Positions 8,037 to 15,540 of a stretch of DNA of 40,122 nt are shown one piece after another (position 1 is the stretch's first letter; the number at the start of each line of letters is the position of its first letter). Made by a program: the position numbers and the translations under genes. This stretch comes from SFDP01 sp051653625 (lineage in GTDB: Bacteria; Bacillota; Clostridia; Lachnospirales; Lachnospiraceae): positions 1 to 40,122 of the forward strand of contig JBOFWM010000076.1 in assembly GCA_051653625.1 (NCBI GenBank). Direction: 5' to 3'. The notes beneath the pieces are model-generated. The model searched no databases. It was not told the origin of the DNA and saw nothing but the letters and a program-made list of their open reading frames with translations.

Positions 8037-9265
8037 TATTTGTTATTTTTCCATATTCCTATTACTAAAATAGTCATATCATCCATAACTCTTCCCTTAT
8101 TTAATTCAATCATACACTTCATAAGATGACTTGCAATTTGATTTGGTCTTTTATATGGTAAAGTTGCAATATATTCTACTAGAAACGCTTCTTTATCCTC
8201 TCCTACATCTTCTAACATCCCATCAGAAATTAAAATAATATAATCTCCATCTAATAATTGTCTTTTTATAACTGGCATTTCCAATTTATGAAAAATACCT
8301 AACGGTAAATTTTGTGCTGGTATTTTTTCAACATGTCCATCTTGCTTAATAAATGTTGCTGCCGATCCAATTTTAATAAATGTTGCATTACCAGTAGTCA
8401 AATCTATTTCACATAAATCTAATGTAGACATATTTTTCTCTTTTGCACCTGCTATCAACGCGTCATTTATCAACTGTACCACTAGCTCTATTTGAAATCC
8501 AGCTCCTATAAATTGCTCCGCCATATCTACAACCGTTTTACTATCTAAATATGCTTTTTCACCTGAACCCATTCCATCTGATAAGATTCCATATATTTTC
8601 TCACTTCCATTTTCAAAAAATGTGTAATTATCTCCTGATATTTTCTCCGATTCTTTTACTGCAACTGCATAACCAGTTAGAACATTAAATAGTGGTTTTT
8701 CTTTAAAGTACATCGTTTGAAACGAATCCGTCAAAAAATACGGTGACATACTATTTGCTTCTAAATTCAATTCTAAATATGTCGAAAGCATTTCTGCTAA
8801 TTCTTCTATTGTAATATTTTTTTCATTAAAACTTTCATGATTGATCTTTTTTTGTTTCTTTTTTGTATCGTCTTTCCTTTTAGCATATATGGATAATTCT
8901 ACATTTTCCCCTCTTTTTATGATGAAAATTTCATTTAAAATAATACCCTCTTGATAAAGTACTTTTATTAATTCTTTTTCTACCTTTTCATCAAGTGTAT
9001 GAATAGAAACTTTTTCCTCAATAACTTGATCCATAATTCTTGCCATCTCTTTCAAATGGTCAGAAAGCAATTCTCTATTTTCAGCAAGTCTTTTTCTCCA
9101 TAGCTTTTCTTGTCTGTCTTCTATAATTTCTATTGTATCATCTGGCATAAGTAATATTTTTGAAAGGCTTTTAAATGAATTCGAACATCCTTTTATTTTT
9201 TCTTTCTCGTAGTTTAATAAATAAATTGCCTCATCGACTTTTGGTTTTATATCTTCTTTTCTCAT
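8033..9265 (-). CDS. spoIIE: Stage II sporulation protein E, form lacking the membrane domain
   Basis: A PP2C-type serine phosphatase that in Bacillus dephosphorylates SpoIIAA and so releases sigma-F in the forespore. The 410 residues hold two parts. Residues 1-190 or so, including RLAENRELLSDHL (59-71), resemble the regulatory/FtsZ-binding region of SpoIIE. Residues 190-405 form the phosphatase, with metal-binding aspartates in GDNYTF (211-216), SDGMGSGEKA (229-238), SDGML (347-351) and MDDMT (394-398). B. subtilis SpoIIE is about 827 residues with ten membrane spans first; none are present here. The start at 9265 is set by a G-rich ribosome site (GGGGGAAGG). The promoter (9296-9328) lies only about 25 bases upstream and a terminator ends divIC before it, so there is no room for a longer protein. 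It sits between divIC and tilS as in Bacillus. Confidence 0.92.
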   Translation of the reverse strand: MRKEDIKPKVDEAIYLLNYEKEKIKGCSNSFKSLSKILLMPDDTIEIIEDRQEKLWRKRLAENRELLSDHLKEMARIMDQVIEEKVSIHTLDEKVEKELIKVLYQEGIILNEIFIIKRGENVELSIYAKRKDDTKKKQKKINHESFNEKNITIEELAEMLSTYLELNLEANSMSPYFLTDSFQTMYFKEKPLFNVLTGYAVAVKESEKISGDNYTFFENGSEKIYGILSDGMGSGEKAYLDSKTVVDMAEQFIGAGFQIELVVQLINDALIAGAKEKNMSTLDLCEIDLTTGNATFIKIGSAATFIKQDGHVEKIPAQNLPLGIFHKLEMPVIKRQLLDGDYIILISDGMLEDVGEDKEAFLVEYIATLPYKRPNQIASHLMKCMIELNKGRVMDDMTILVIGIWKNNKY

Positions 9266-9295
9266 TGCCCTTCCCCCTTTTCCTAGTAAGGACAA

Positions 9296-9358
9296 ATTAT
9301 ACTTTATTTTCTCTGCAAGTTTTGTCAAAACAATTACCTTGTAAAATTTATTGACTAA
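9296..9358 (-). promoter_or_regulatory. Spo0A-type promoter of spoIIE with 0A boxes
   Basis: On the minus strand TTGACA (9323-9328) and TATAAT (9296-9301) are separated by 21 bases. This is the unusual spacing known for the B. subtilis spoIIE promoter, which uses sigma-A RNA polymerase with phosphorylated Spo0A. A perfect 0A box TTTGTCAAA (9321-9329, plus strand) covers the -35, and a weaker box (TTAGTCAAT on the minus strand, 9350-9358, 7 of 9) lies upstream. Assignment to Spo0A is inferred from these matches. Confidence 0.7.
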
Positions 9359-9360
9359 CG

Positions 9361-9392
9361 AAAAAAGCGAACATTTTTCATTGTTCGCTTTT
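9361..9392 (-). terminator. Intrinsic terminator after divIC
   Basis: An 11-bp stem AAAAGCGAACA/TGTTCGCTTTT with an 8-base loop and a T-run on the minus strand. It ends the rqcP-yabP-yabQ-divIC transcript and insulates the spoIIE promoter that follows. Confidence 0.85.
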
Positions 9393-9400
9393 AATCTACA

Positions 9401-9709
9401 TTATTCTTCTGTTTTAAATAATATTTCGTCTTCATAAACAAGACCTAATTTTTCTTTTGCAATTTCTTCTATATATTTTTTTGTATTTGTATATTTACGA
9501 AATTCTTCTATTTCTATTGCGCGTTCCTCTTCAAATACAATCTGTTCTTTTATTAATGCCTTTCGTTCTTCTGTACCTTGCAGCGTTTCTCGCAATTCAA
9601 TACTTTTTATAAAAACAACTAATAAGAGCATACAAATAACAATGACAACTAATGTCATACTAAATCTATTGCTTCCTTTTTTTCGTATTGCCCTTCTTCT
9701 TTTTGCCAT
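9401..9709 (-). CDS. divIC: Septum formation initiator, DivIC/FtsB family
   Basis: A 102-residue bitopic division protein that in Bacillus forms a complex with DivIB and FtsL at the septum. A very basic cytoplasmic tail (AKRRRAIRKKGSNR) is followed by one membrane span (about 18-37, SMTLVVIVICMLLLVVF) and an external coiled-coil (ELRETLQGTEERKALIKEQI). It closes with the conserved family end around AKEKLGLVYEDEILF. The start at 9709 is preferred for its GGAGAG ribosome site. This start lies inside the yabQ frame, so the two genes overlap by 44 bases. It is the last gene before a terminator. Confidence 0.9.
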   Translation of the reverse strand: MAKRRRAIRKKGSNRFSMTLVVIVICMLLLVVFIKSIELRETLQGTEERKALIKEQIVFEEERAIEIEEFRKYTNTKKYIEEIAKEKLGLVYEDEILFKTEE

Positions 9710-10211
9710 TGTTCTCTCCACTTCTAACAATATTGTTTATTGTTATTTTAAAGAGTTTCTTCTTAGACGTCAACTCTCTTTTCCATATCTTTTTCTTTCT
9801 TCCCATTTTCCTTTTAAAATACGAAAATAAAATATGTAGTTTTTGAATTAATTTTTTTATTGGAAAACTTATTATTTTAAGAATCTCACGTATGATTTTT
9901 GTGATACAACTTACAAAAATAGGACTAATTGTTTTTTTCAATATAAAAATCCCAAGCAAGGTACTTCCAATAGAAAACCATCTTGTAATTCCATTATTTC
10001 CAAAGCATTGTAAAAGAAAAATAAGATACGTAAAGACTATCCAAAAAATAATATCTTCCATCGCAAATAGAATTTTACCATGAGCAATAAAATTTCGAAA
10101 AATAATAAGAATATCATAAAAGAATGCAATTCCGATTCCAAGAACAAAAGAATACAATAAGAATTGTAATTCTGCTCCTATCGTAGGGCTTATCGCTACT
10201 ATCGCCATCAT
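9666..10211 (-). CDS. yabQ: Spore cortex biosynthesis protein YabQ
   Basis: A 181-residue membrane protein needed in B. subtilis for cortex formation, acting in the outer forespore membrane. Three hydrophobic segments are visible (about 13-37, 53-70 and 78-95), including ELQFLLYSFVLGIGIAFFYD at 14-33, the recognisable N-terminal part of the family. The C-terminal third is very basic (KKKIWKRELTSKKK, then KKKKGNTKKRKQ) and probably faces the cytoplasm. The ATG follows the yabP stop with no gap. The 3' end overlaps divIC by 44 bases. Identification rests on the hydrophobic pattern plus position between yabP and divIC. Confidence 0.88.
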   Translation of the reverse strand: MMAIVAISPTIGAELQFLLYSFVLGIGIAFFYDILIIFRNFIAHGKILFAMEDIIFWIVFTYLIFLLQCFGNNGITRWFSIGSTLLGIFILKKTISPIFVSCITKIIREILKIISFPIKKLIQKLHILFSYFKRKMGRKKKIWKRELTSKKKLFKITINNIVRSGENNGKKKKGNTKKRKQ

Positions 10212-10502
10212 TTATTTAAACAACCTTGTTATAATTGATTCGGCCTTATTATGAAATGTTGTATTTTCAGAATACGTAAAACTATCTACCTTTCCTTCAA
10301 TATCAACTTCACCTTTTTCTAATGTTAATCTTGTTACTTTAAGCTCTTGACCTCTTATCATTAACATTCCTAAATCTGTTTCTAATAAGATTTCATTTAC
10401 ATCAAAAGCTAGTACATCTATTACTCCTGTTAATGTGCATGTCTTTCTATTTATAAGAGACACTTTATGCGCCCTTTGCCTTATATTATTTAAATCTTCC
10501 AT
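10212..10502 (-). CDS. yabP: Sporulation protein YabP
   Basis: A 96-residue soluble protein of the YabP/YqfC family. Family features are the N-terminal RxLTGV-like start (RKTCTLTGVIDVLAFDVNEI at 19-38), the glycine in LGMLMIRGQEL, and a VDIEGKVDSFTY segment near residue 70. In B. subtilis its partner YabQ is required for cortex and coat assembly; YabP itself has no known enzymatic role. A GGGAGG ribosome site lies upstream. It is directly joined to yabQ and lies 64 bases after rqcP. Confidence 0.92.
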   Translation of the reverse strand: MEDLNNIRQRAHKVSLINRKTCTLTGVIDVLAFDVNEILLETDLGMLMIRGQELKVTRLTLEKGEVDIEGKVDSFTYSENTTFHNKAESIITRLFK

Positions 10503-10566
10503 ACTTACCTCCCTAATATTTTATATTCTATTATATTAGAGATGTTTCTATACTATTACACATTAC

Positions 10567-10806
10567 TTAAAGATAACGAAATAATTCTTTTGCTTCCTCT
10601 TTTTTTGTTGTATCTTGTATATCTAATACTTCTACTTTCACTTCTTTATTTCCAAATAGAATTGTTATTTGATCTCCAACTTTAACTGTACTTGATGCTT
10701 TTGCAGCTATTTCATTAATTTTCACCCTACCAGCATCACATGCCTCATTCGCAATAGTACGTCTTTTTATTAATCTCGATACTTTTAAATATTTATCTAG
10801 TCTCAT
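10567..10806 (-). CDS. rqcP: S4-domain RNA-binding protein RqcP (YabO)
   Basis: A 79-residue protein consisting of little more than one S4 RNA-binding domain (MRLDKYLKVSRLIKRRTIA start, VKVGDQITILFGNK in the middle). In B. subtilis the YabO orthologue, RqcP, binds stalled large ribosomal subunits and helps RqcH add alanine tails during ribosome quality control. The position between hup and yabP is the conserved Bacillus order. It lies 37 bases beyond the hup terminator and no convincing promoter is visible in that gap, so expression may rely on partial readthrough. The HslR heat-shock family is the other close relative. Confidence 0.88.
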   Translation of the reverse strand: MRLDKYLKVSRLIKRRTIANEACDAGRVKINEIAAKASSTVKVGDQITILFGNKEVKVEVLDIQDTTKKEEAKELFRYL

Positions 10807-10843
10807 CTATTTTATCCCTTCTATTTTTATTGTTTCTAATAAC

Positions 10844-10873
10844 AAAAAAGGCAAGTGCCTTAAAACACTTACC
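10844..10873 (-). terminator. Intrinsic terminator of hup
   Basis: On the minus strand GGTAAGTG pairs with CACTTGCC (one G-T pair) around an 8-base loop, followed by TTTTTTGTT, 25 bases past the hup stop. Confidence 0.88.
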
Positions 10874-10898
10874 CACATTTGTATGTTGTAAAATCAGA

Positions 10899-11174
10899 TT
10901 ATACGTTGACCATATCTTTTAAAGCTTTTCCAGCTTTAAATTTAGGTGCTTTAGAAGCTGCAATTTTCATTACTTCACCACTTTGAGGGTTTCTTCCTTC
11001 TCTAGCAGCTCTTTGGCTTACTTCAAATGTTCCAAATCCAACTAATTGAATTTTACCACCATTTTTTAATTCTTCTGAAACAACGTCTGTAAAAGCTTTT
11101 AAAGCTGCCTCTGCATCTTTTTTCGATAATCCTGCTTGATCAGCCATAGCTGCAACTAATTCTGTTTTGTTCAT
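10899..11174 (-). CDS. hup: HU-family DNA-binding protein
   Basis: A 91-residue histone-like protein that bends and compacts DNA as a dimer. The whole length matches HU: MNKTELVAAMADQAGLSKKD start, GGKIQLVGFGTFEVSQRAAR (39-58), the arm RNPQSGEVMKI, and FKAGKALKDMV at the end. A strong AGGAGGAG ribosome site precedes it, and it has a consensus-type promoter (11230-11258) and its own terminator, consistent with a highly expressed single-gene unit. It heads the rqcP-yabP-yabQ-divIC block. Confidence 0.97.
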   Translation of the reverse strand: MNKTELVAAMADQAGLSKKDAEAALKAFTDVVSEELKNGGKIQLVGFGTFEVSQRAAREGRNPQSGEVMKIAASKAPKFKAGKALKDMVNV

Positions 11175-11229
11175 TATGAACTCCTCCTTTTATGAAGTGT
11201 CTTTTAGTACGTAAAAACGTCTAACAATA

Positions 11230-11258
11230 TATATATAGTTTTTCCAACCATTTGTCAA
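11230..11258 (-). promoter_or_regulatory. Sigma-A promoter of hup
   Basis: On the minus strand perfect TTGACA (11253-11258), 17-base spacer and TATATA (11230-11235), about 55 bases before the hup start. Confidence 0.75.
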
Positions 11259-11310
11259 TAGTTTTTCCCATTTTCTTAGTATTTATAGGGTTTTTCAACA
11301 TGTTTAAACG

Positions 11311-12687
11311 TTATTCAATAGGTGTCAAATTAGAAAATGAATATGTCACGTCCTTTTTTTCATTATCTATTTCAATGGTATAACTTCTAGTATTATATCC
11401 ACTTTTTCTAAGCGTTATAACATGACTTCCAACAATCTTATTAAAACTAATTGGTGTAATTCCTTTATACGTTCCATCAACATATACTTCAACCTCTAAC
11501 GGACTATCGATAATAACCTTATAAGTTGTTGTAGTAACTTCTGCTGTTGATCCTTCTACACTTGTACTACTTTTGGATTCTGTTGTTGATTCACTTGTAG
11601 TACTTGTTTCAGAGCTAGTTGTTGAAGTAGATTCCCCTTTGCTTTCTTCGCTGCTTTCTATATTACTATCTGTAGCATCCTCCTCTTCTTCTAGTTCAAT
11701 ACTTATCCCTGCACTTTCTTCTGCTACTCGTAAATATTGAACTAATGTTTGGTATCCAGATGCACTAACGAGCAATTGATGAAGTCCGTATTCTAATCTA
11801 ATTGGCGAACTAATATCTACTAATGTCCCATCTATAAAAACATCAGCATTGCTCGGCATTATTGATAAAAGAATGGTACCAAATTTTTCTAACTCCTCAT
11901 TTTTCAAATCACCAACATCTAATGTTGCCTCAATATTTCTTCCGATTGTTACACGTTTTGTTCCACCATGTCCTCCATTTGAAATTAAAATATCATATGT
12001 CCCTTCCGGCACAACTAATAACATATCATCCGTAATTCTTCGAATTAATTGTTGTCCTATTTCTATATATCCACCAATAAAATATTCATCATTTTCTAAT
12101 CGTAAATATCCGTGCCCTTTTTCTATTGTAATACTATATACACTGTTTCCTATTCCCCAAATTTTTAGTGTATCATCCGCATTAATATCCATAAGTTCTA
12201 TTTCTTTATTTTCAGATATAATATACAAAGAATCTTCTAATTTTAAAATATCGTTTCCTATTTTCATTATTTTGTTTTGTTCTTTGATTTCAAACTTTGT
12301 TATTCCTTCATACATAAATGCTTCCGAGGATAAATGAAGTGAATTTAAACGTTTGCTATATTTCATAAATGTAATATCAACTATATCACCTTTATTTATT
12401 TGACTAATTGTAATAGGTGTTTCATGTTTATTATATAAGTTTGTTGCACCATCAAAAAGTAATGTATATGTTCTTGCACTATTTAAATGATAAAAAGTAA
12501 TTTCTTTCGTTTCTGTATCAATAGAATGAATCATTGCAGTATCTGCGCTATCATAATTCCCTGGTTTTGATAGTACTAACCCTTCATCGTTTACCACATT
12601 CGAATCTTGTCCTCCACCACTACACCCATTTAATACTATTATAAATAATGCAATTAATATTAAAAAACTTTTTTTTCTTTTGTACAT
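11311..12687 (-). CDS. PEGA-domain lipoprotein
   Basis: A 458-residue predicted lipoprotein. The start at 12687 has GAGG six bases upstream and gives a typical signal: basic MYKRKK, a hydrophobic run, and a lipobox LNGC (about 18-21). Two PEGA modules are visible: GTILLSIMPSNADVFIDGTL onward (about 268-320), and VIIDSPLEVEVYVDGTYKG onward near the end, each with the VxVDGxxxGxTP-type turn. A Ser/Thr/Glu-rich linker of roughly 60 residues separates them. The earlier part (about 50-250) has no recognised domain. PEGA modules are common in extracytoplasmic clostridial proteins and probably bind other envelope components. It follows the CotS-like gene by about 30 bases, so a role at the spore or cell envelope is possible but not shown. 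Confidence 0.82.
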   Translation of the reverse strand: MYKRKKSFLILIALFIIVLNGCSGGGQDSNVVNDEGLVLSKPGNYDSADTAMIHSIDTETKEITFYHLNSARTYTLLFDGATNLYNKHETPITISQINKGDIVDITFMKYSKRLNSLHLSSEAFMYEGITKFEIKEQNKIMKIGNDILKLEDSLYIISENKEIELMDINADDTLKIWGIGNSVYSITIEKGHGYLRLENDEYFIGGYIEIGQQLIRRITDDMLLVVPEGTYDILISNGGHGGTKRVTIGRNIEATLDVGDLKNEELEKFGTILLSIMPSNADVFIDGTLVDISSPIRLEYGLHQLLVSASGYQTLVQYLRVAEESAGISIELEEEEDATDSNIESSEESKGESTSTTSSETSTTSESTTESKSSTSVEGSTAEVTTTTYKVIIDSPLEVEVYVDGTYKGITPISFNKIVGSHVITLRKSGYNTRSYTIEIDNEKKDVTYSFSNLTPIE

Positions 12688-12717
12688 TACATCCTCACTT
12701 TTTCTAAAAATCAATTG

Positions 12718-13704
12718 TTATAACGTAAATATTTTTTGTAGAAATGCTTCTTTTTTTTCTTCTTGATCAATAATCTTATTCAACTTATCCATATTCTTTC
12801 CTGGAATCCATGACTTACCGCTATTCAAATAAAAGTTTACAATTTTCCAAAATTTTTCTGGATATAATAACCTATAATACAACTCAATCCATTCCATGGA
12901 AGATATTTCTCTATTTTTTTTATATTCACATAATACTTCATTTCCAAGATTCTCGCACCATCCATTTTTTTCTAAAACTTTTCTTAGGAAAAGACTTAGG
13001 TCTTTTATTTGAGATTCTAAACTAAATTTTTCAAAGTTTATTATAAGAGATGATTGTCCTTGGAATAATATATTGTGATGCTGAAACTCTCCATGGCAAA
13101 AATGTCCTTCTTTTTTTATCTTATCCACATCATATAAAAATGGATATTTTTGTAAATCTTCCTCTATCTTTAAAGCTTTTTCATAATAACAATCAAAATG
13201 TTTTAGCAAATATAATTCAAATTCCGTTTTTTGACTTTTACATTTTAAAAACTTTCTTGCTTTTCTAAGTTCTTTATTATGTTTTAGTATTTCTTTTGCA
13301 ATTGTATTTGTTGTACCCTCATATTCCTTACTAATCATTGGAAAAGACATGTGATTATGAAGATTTGCTAATTCTTTTACTGCTCTTTGAATATCACTTT
13401 GCTCTCTTATATTACACTCTTTTCCCTCTATGTAATCCTTTAAAATATAAGTTATCCCATCATCATCTTTTACTGATAATTCTCCTTCTTTTGTAGTCAA
13501 AATCTGTTCACAAAAAGTATTTCCATTTTCTTTCAATGCTTTCAGCAGCAAATTTTGTGTAGAAAGACGATAGGCAGAACCTGCATACTCTTTAAATATT
13601 TTTAATCCTTCCTTTGTTTCACAAAGAATAGCGCCTCGCCCTTTTCTGTGACGAAGCACTTCTATTTCATATTTTTCCAATATGCTTATTGCTCTGTCGT
13701 TCAT
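12718..13704 (-). CDS. CotS-family spore coat kinase-like protein
   Basis: A 328-residue soluble protein of the CotS/YutH/CotI group, which has the aminoglycoside-phosphotransferase (kinase-like) fold and is found in spore coats; CotI-type members can phosphorylate coat proteins. It has the N-terminal nucleotide region (RGAILCETKEGLKIFKEYAG), a hinge-like ILKDYIEGKEC, and the catalytic-loop motif CHGEFQHHNILF near residue 200, where Glu replaces the usual Asp of HGDxxxxN. The later metal-binding Asp of the family appears as NFEKF. These changes raise the question of whether it is an active kinase. A sigma-E-like promoter (13747-13776) lies upstream, after the cca stop, fitting mother-cell expression. 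Confidence 0.85.
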   Translation of the reverse strand: MNDRAISILEKYEIEVLRHRKGRGAILCETKEGLKIFKEYAGSAYRLSTQNLLLKALKENGNTFCEQILTTKEGELSVKDDDGITYILKDYIEGKECNIREQSDIQRAVKELANLHNHMSFPMISKEYEGTTNTIAKEILKHNKELRKARKFLKCKSQKTEFELYLLKHFDCYYEKALKIEEDLQKYPFLYDVDKIKKEGHFCHGEFQHHNILFQGQSSLIINFEKFSLESQIKDLSLFLRKVLEKNGWCENLGNEVLCEYKKNREISSMEWIELYYRLLYPEKFWKIVNFYLNSGKSWIPGKNMDKLNKIIDQEEKKEAFLQKIFTL

Positions 13705-13746
13705 TTATATTTTCCCCTTTCTAAATTCAGAAACTTTACTATACGC

Positions 13747-13776
13747 TATCTTATGATAGGGGAAATTAATTTATGC
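13747..13776 (-). promoter_or_regulatory. Candidate sigma-E/sigma-K type sporulation promoter of the CotS gene
   Basis: On the minus strand GCATAAA (13770-13776) and CATAAGATA (13747-13755) are 14 bases apart. This resembles the sigma-E layout (kmATATT, 14 bases, CATACAnT), and the -10 also fits the sigma-K pattern CATAnnnTA. Start-to-gene distance is about 35 bases. The match is partial and the region is A+T-rich. Confidence 0.4.
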
Positions 13777-15111
13777 TTAAGGTTTATTAAAAATATAATT
13801 TAACAACTCTTTTTTATTATTTAATTCTGGCTTTTCCAGTACAAGATCTAGTACCTCTTTTAATGTAGTTCCTATTTCTACCCCTGGTTTCATTCCATAT
13901 TCTATCAAGTCTGAACCAGTAATTGCAAGCTCTTTCAATGAAGTACAATCTTCATTATCCAATATTTTTTTATATAAAAATGAAATGGTATCTAATTTTT
14001 TTAATTTTTCCTCTTGCATATATTTACTTTGTGATAGAATATCAGCTCTTTTTATTTTAAGTAACATTGGAAATAATTCATTTCCTATTTTTGCAATACA
14101 TTTTCTAATGCGTGTTTCTGTTAGACCAATATCGTAATCATGATAATAGACTAATTTTTTCACATAATCTTTTGTATAATTATCCATTTTCAGACGTTGC
14201 ATTATTTTACTTGTCATTTCCTCACTAAATTTCGCATGTCCATAAAAATGATCAATTCCCTTCTCATCTGTAGTTTTTGTTTTCACTTTTCCAATATCGT
14301 GAAGTAACATAGTGTAGCGAAGTATTTTATCAGGATCAATTAATTTCAATGAGTATGTTGTATGGTTCCCAACATTAAAACAATGGTGTGGATTATTTTG
14401 TTCACATTCCATCATCGCATCAAACTCAGGCAAAATATTTTTTGTAATATTACATTCATACGCCATTACTATGTAATCGGGATGATCTGATATGAGCAAT
14501 TTTGTAAGTTCCACTTGAATACGTTCCGCACTAATATTAGATAAGGTATGTGCAAGCTCTATCATTCCTTCTCTCGTATTGTCTTCTATATTATATCCTA
14601 GTTGTGCCGAAAAACGGACGGCTCTCATAATACGTAATGCATCTTCTTGAAAACGTTCACTTGGATTTCCTACACAACGTATTTTTTTCTCTTTAATATC
14701 TATTAATCCGCCAAATAAATCTATTAGACCTTTTTCTTTATTATATGCCATTGCATTAATTGTAAAATCTCTTCTTTTTAAATCTTCTTCTAATAAAGAG
14801 GTATAGATTACATTTTTAGGCCTTCTGCTGTCTTCATATTCACCATCAATCCGAAAAGTTGTTACTTCATACCCTTTTTTATCAATCAAAATTGTAACCG
14901 TACCATGTTTGATTCCCGTATCTATTGTTTTTTTAAAAAGTGCCTTTACTTCTTCTGGCTTTGCAGATGTTGTTATATCCCAGTCATCTGGAGTTCTTCC
15001 TAAAATACTATCTCTAATGCACCCACCTACTGCATAGGCTTCATATCCATTTTTTGAAAGTACATCTATAATCGATTCTACTTCTTTAGGCCAAGTTATA
15101 TTAATATCCAT
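13777..15111 (-). CDS. cca: CCA tRNA nucleotidyltransferase with HD domain
   Basis: A 444-residue enzyme that builds or repairs the 3' CCA of tRNAs. The class II nucleotidyltransferase head has AVGGCIRD (27-34) and the metal-binding DDWD (42-45), followed by RRDFTINAMAYN (113-124) and the nucleotide-selecting region EDALRIMRAVRF (156-167). A C-terminal HD domain has HDIGK (271-275) and the FYGHAKFSEE segment, with two further metal-ligand regions (VYYHDYD). This arrangement matches clostridial HD-containing CCA enzymes. It is needed here because neither tRNA gene in the window encodes CCA. It is the first gene of a minus-strand group with the CotS and PEGA genes, although the CotS gene appears to have its own promoter. 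Confidence 0.95.
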   Translation of the reverse strand: MDINITWPKEVESIIDVLSKNGYEAYAVGGCIRDSILGRTPDDWDITTSAKPEEVKALFKKTIDTGIKHGTVTILIDKKGYEVTTFRIDGEYEDSRRPKNVIYTSLLEEDLKRRDFTINAMAYNKEKGLIDLFGGLIDIKEKKIRCVGNPSERFQEDALRIMRAVRFSAQLGYNIEDNTREGMIELAHTLSNISAERIQVELTKLLISDHPDYIVMAYECNITKNILPEFDAMMECEQNNPHHCFNVGNHTTYSLKLIDPDKILRYTMLLHDIGKVKTKTTDEKGIDHFYGHAKFSEEMTSKIMQRLKMDNYTKDYVKKLVYYHDYDIGLTETRIRKCIAKIGNELFPMLLKIKRADILSQSKYMQEEKLKKLDTISFLYKKILDNEDCTSLKELAITGSDLIEYGMKPGVEIGTTLKEVLDLVLEKPELNNKKELLNYIFNKP

Positions 15112-15183
15112 AACTATCTCTCTTTTCTACTTATTTCTTATAGTATACCCTTACTTTAAAAAAAATTCCACCCAAGAAATAAT

Positions 15184-15213
15184 TGGTATTTAATTTCAAG
15201 TTTAGCATATATT
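15184..15213 (+). promoter_or_regulatory. Weak candidate sporulation promoter of the orphan small gene
   Basis: TGGTATT (15184-15190), 15 bases, CATATATT (15206-15213) loosely fits a sigma-E promoter. The alternative is a lone TATAAT at 15269-15274; the nearest TTGACC (15240-15245) is 23 bases away from it, too far for ordinary sigma-A. Confidence 0.25.
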
Positions 15214-15299
15214 TATAAAGGTTAGACTTCTTTTGGAATTTGACCACATTTTGGAAACAACTAAAGATTATAATAAATATTATGAAAGGAGCAGATGAT

Positions 15300-15500
15300 A
15301 TGAAAAATGAAAAGACAAAAACTATTACTTTAGATGAAGCTATTACTATTACAACCTCTACTAATGATGATTCAGCACTTTCTCAACAAAATGCATGGAT
15401 GGATTACTCAAAAATTCATGATACCTTTAGCGAACTTTTATCCTATACTAGAAAAACGAATTTAGGGTATACTAGTATATGGGATTACGAATATGTTTAA
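15300..15500 (+). CDS. Small orphan protein, 66 residues
   Basis: Not recognised. The ATG at 15300 has AAAGGAG about eight bases upstream, and the stop is followed within a few bases by a strong bidirectional terminator, so this looks like a real single-gene unit running against its neighbours cca and ackA. The protein is acidic in the middle, soluble and without a signal peptide or membrane span. It has a Thr-rich segment (TITTSTNDD, 16-24) and an aromatic C-terminal end (LGYTSIWDYEYV). It contains no cysteine, so disulfide or lanthionine-type processing is not suggested. It could be a sporulation or stress protein, or a peptide precursor; no modifying enzyme or exporter is adjacent. The frame continues upstream to 15240, but that start lacks a ribosome site. 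Confidence 0.6.
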   Translation: MKNEKTKTITLDEAITITTSTNDDSALSQQNAWMDYSKIHDTFSELLSYTRKTNLGYTSIWDYEYV

Positions 15501-15501
15501 A

Positions 15502-15540
15502 AAAAAACAACTGTGCATACATTTCACACAGTTGTTTTTT
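15502..15540. terminator. Bidirectional terminator between the orphan gene and ackA
   Basis: A 14-base inverted repeat with core CAACTGTG/CACAGTTG, an 11-base loop, an A-run before and a T-run after. It ends the orphan gene on plus and the proS-ackA transcript on minus. Confidence 0.9.

Noticed and set aside
8033..9265. spoIIE as a truncated pseudogene
   Set aside because: All phosphatase motifs are intact, and a promoter, 0A box and ribosome site are correctly placed for the short form.
15300..15500. Lanthipeptide or other modified-peptide precursor
   Set aside because: There is no cysteine, no modifying enzyme, peptidase or exporter nearby, and no recognisable leader.
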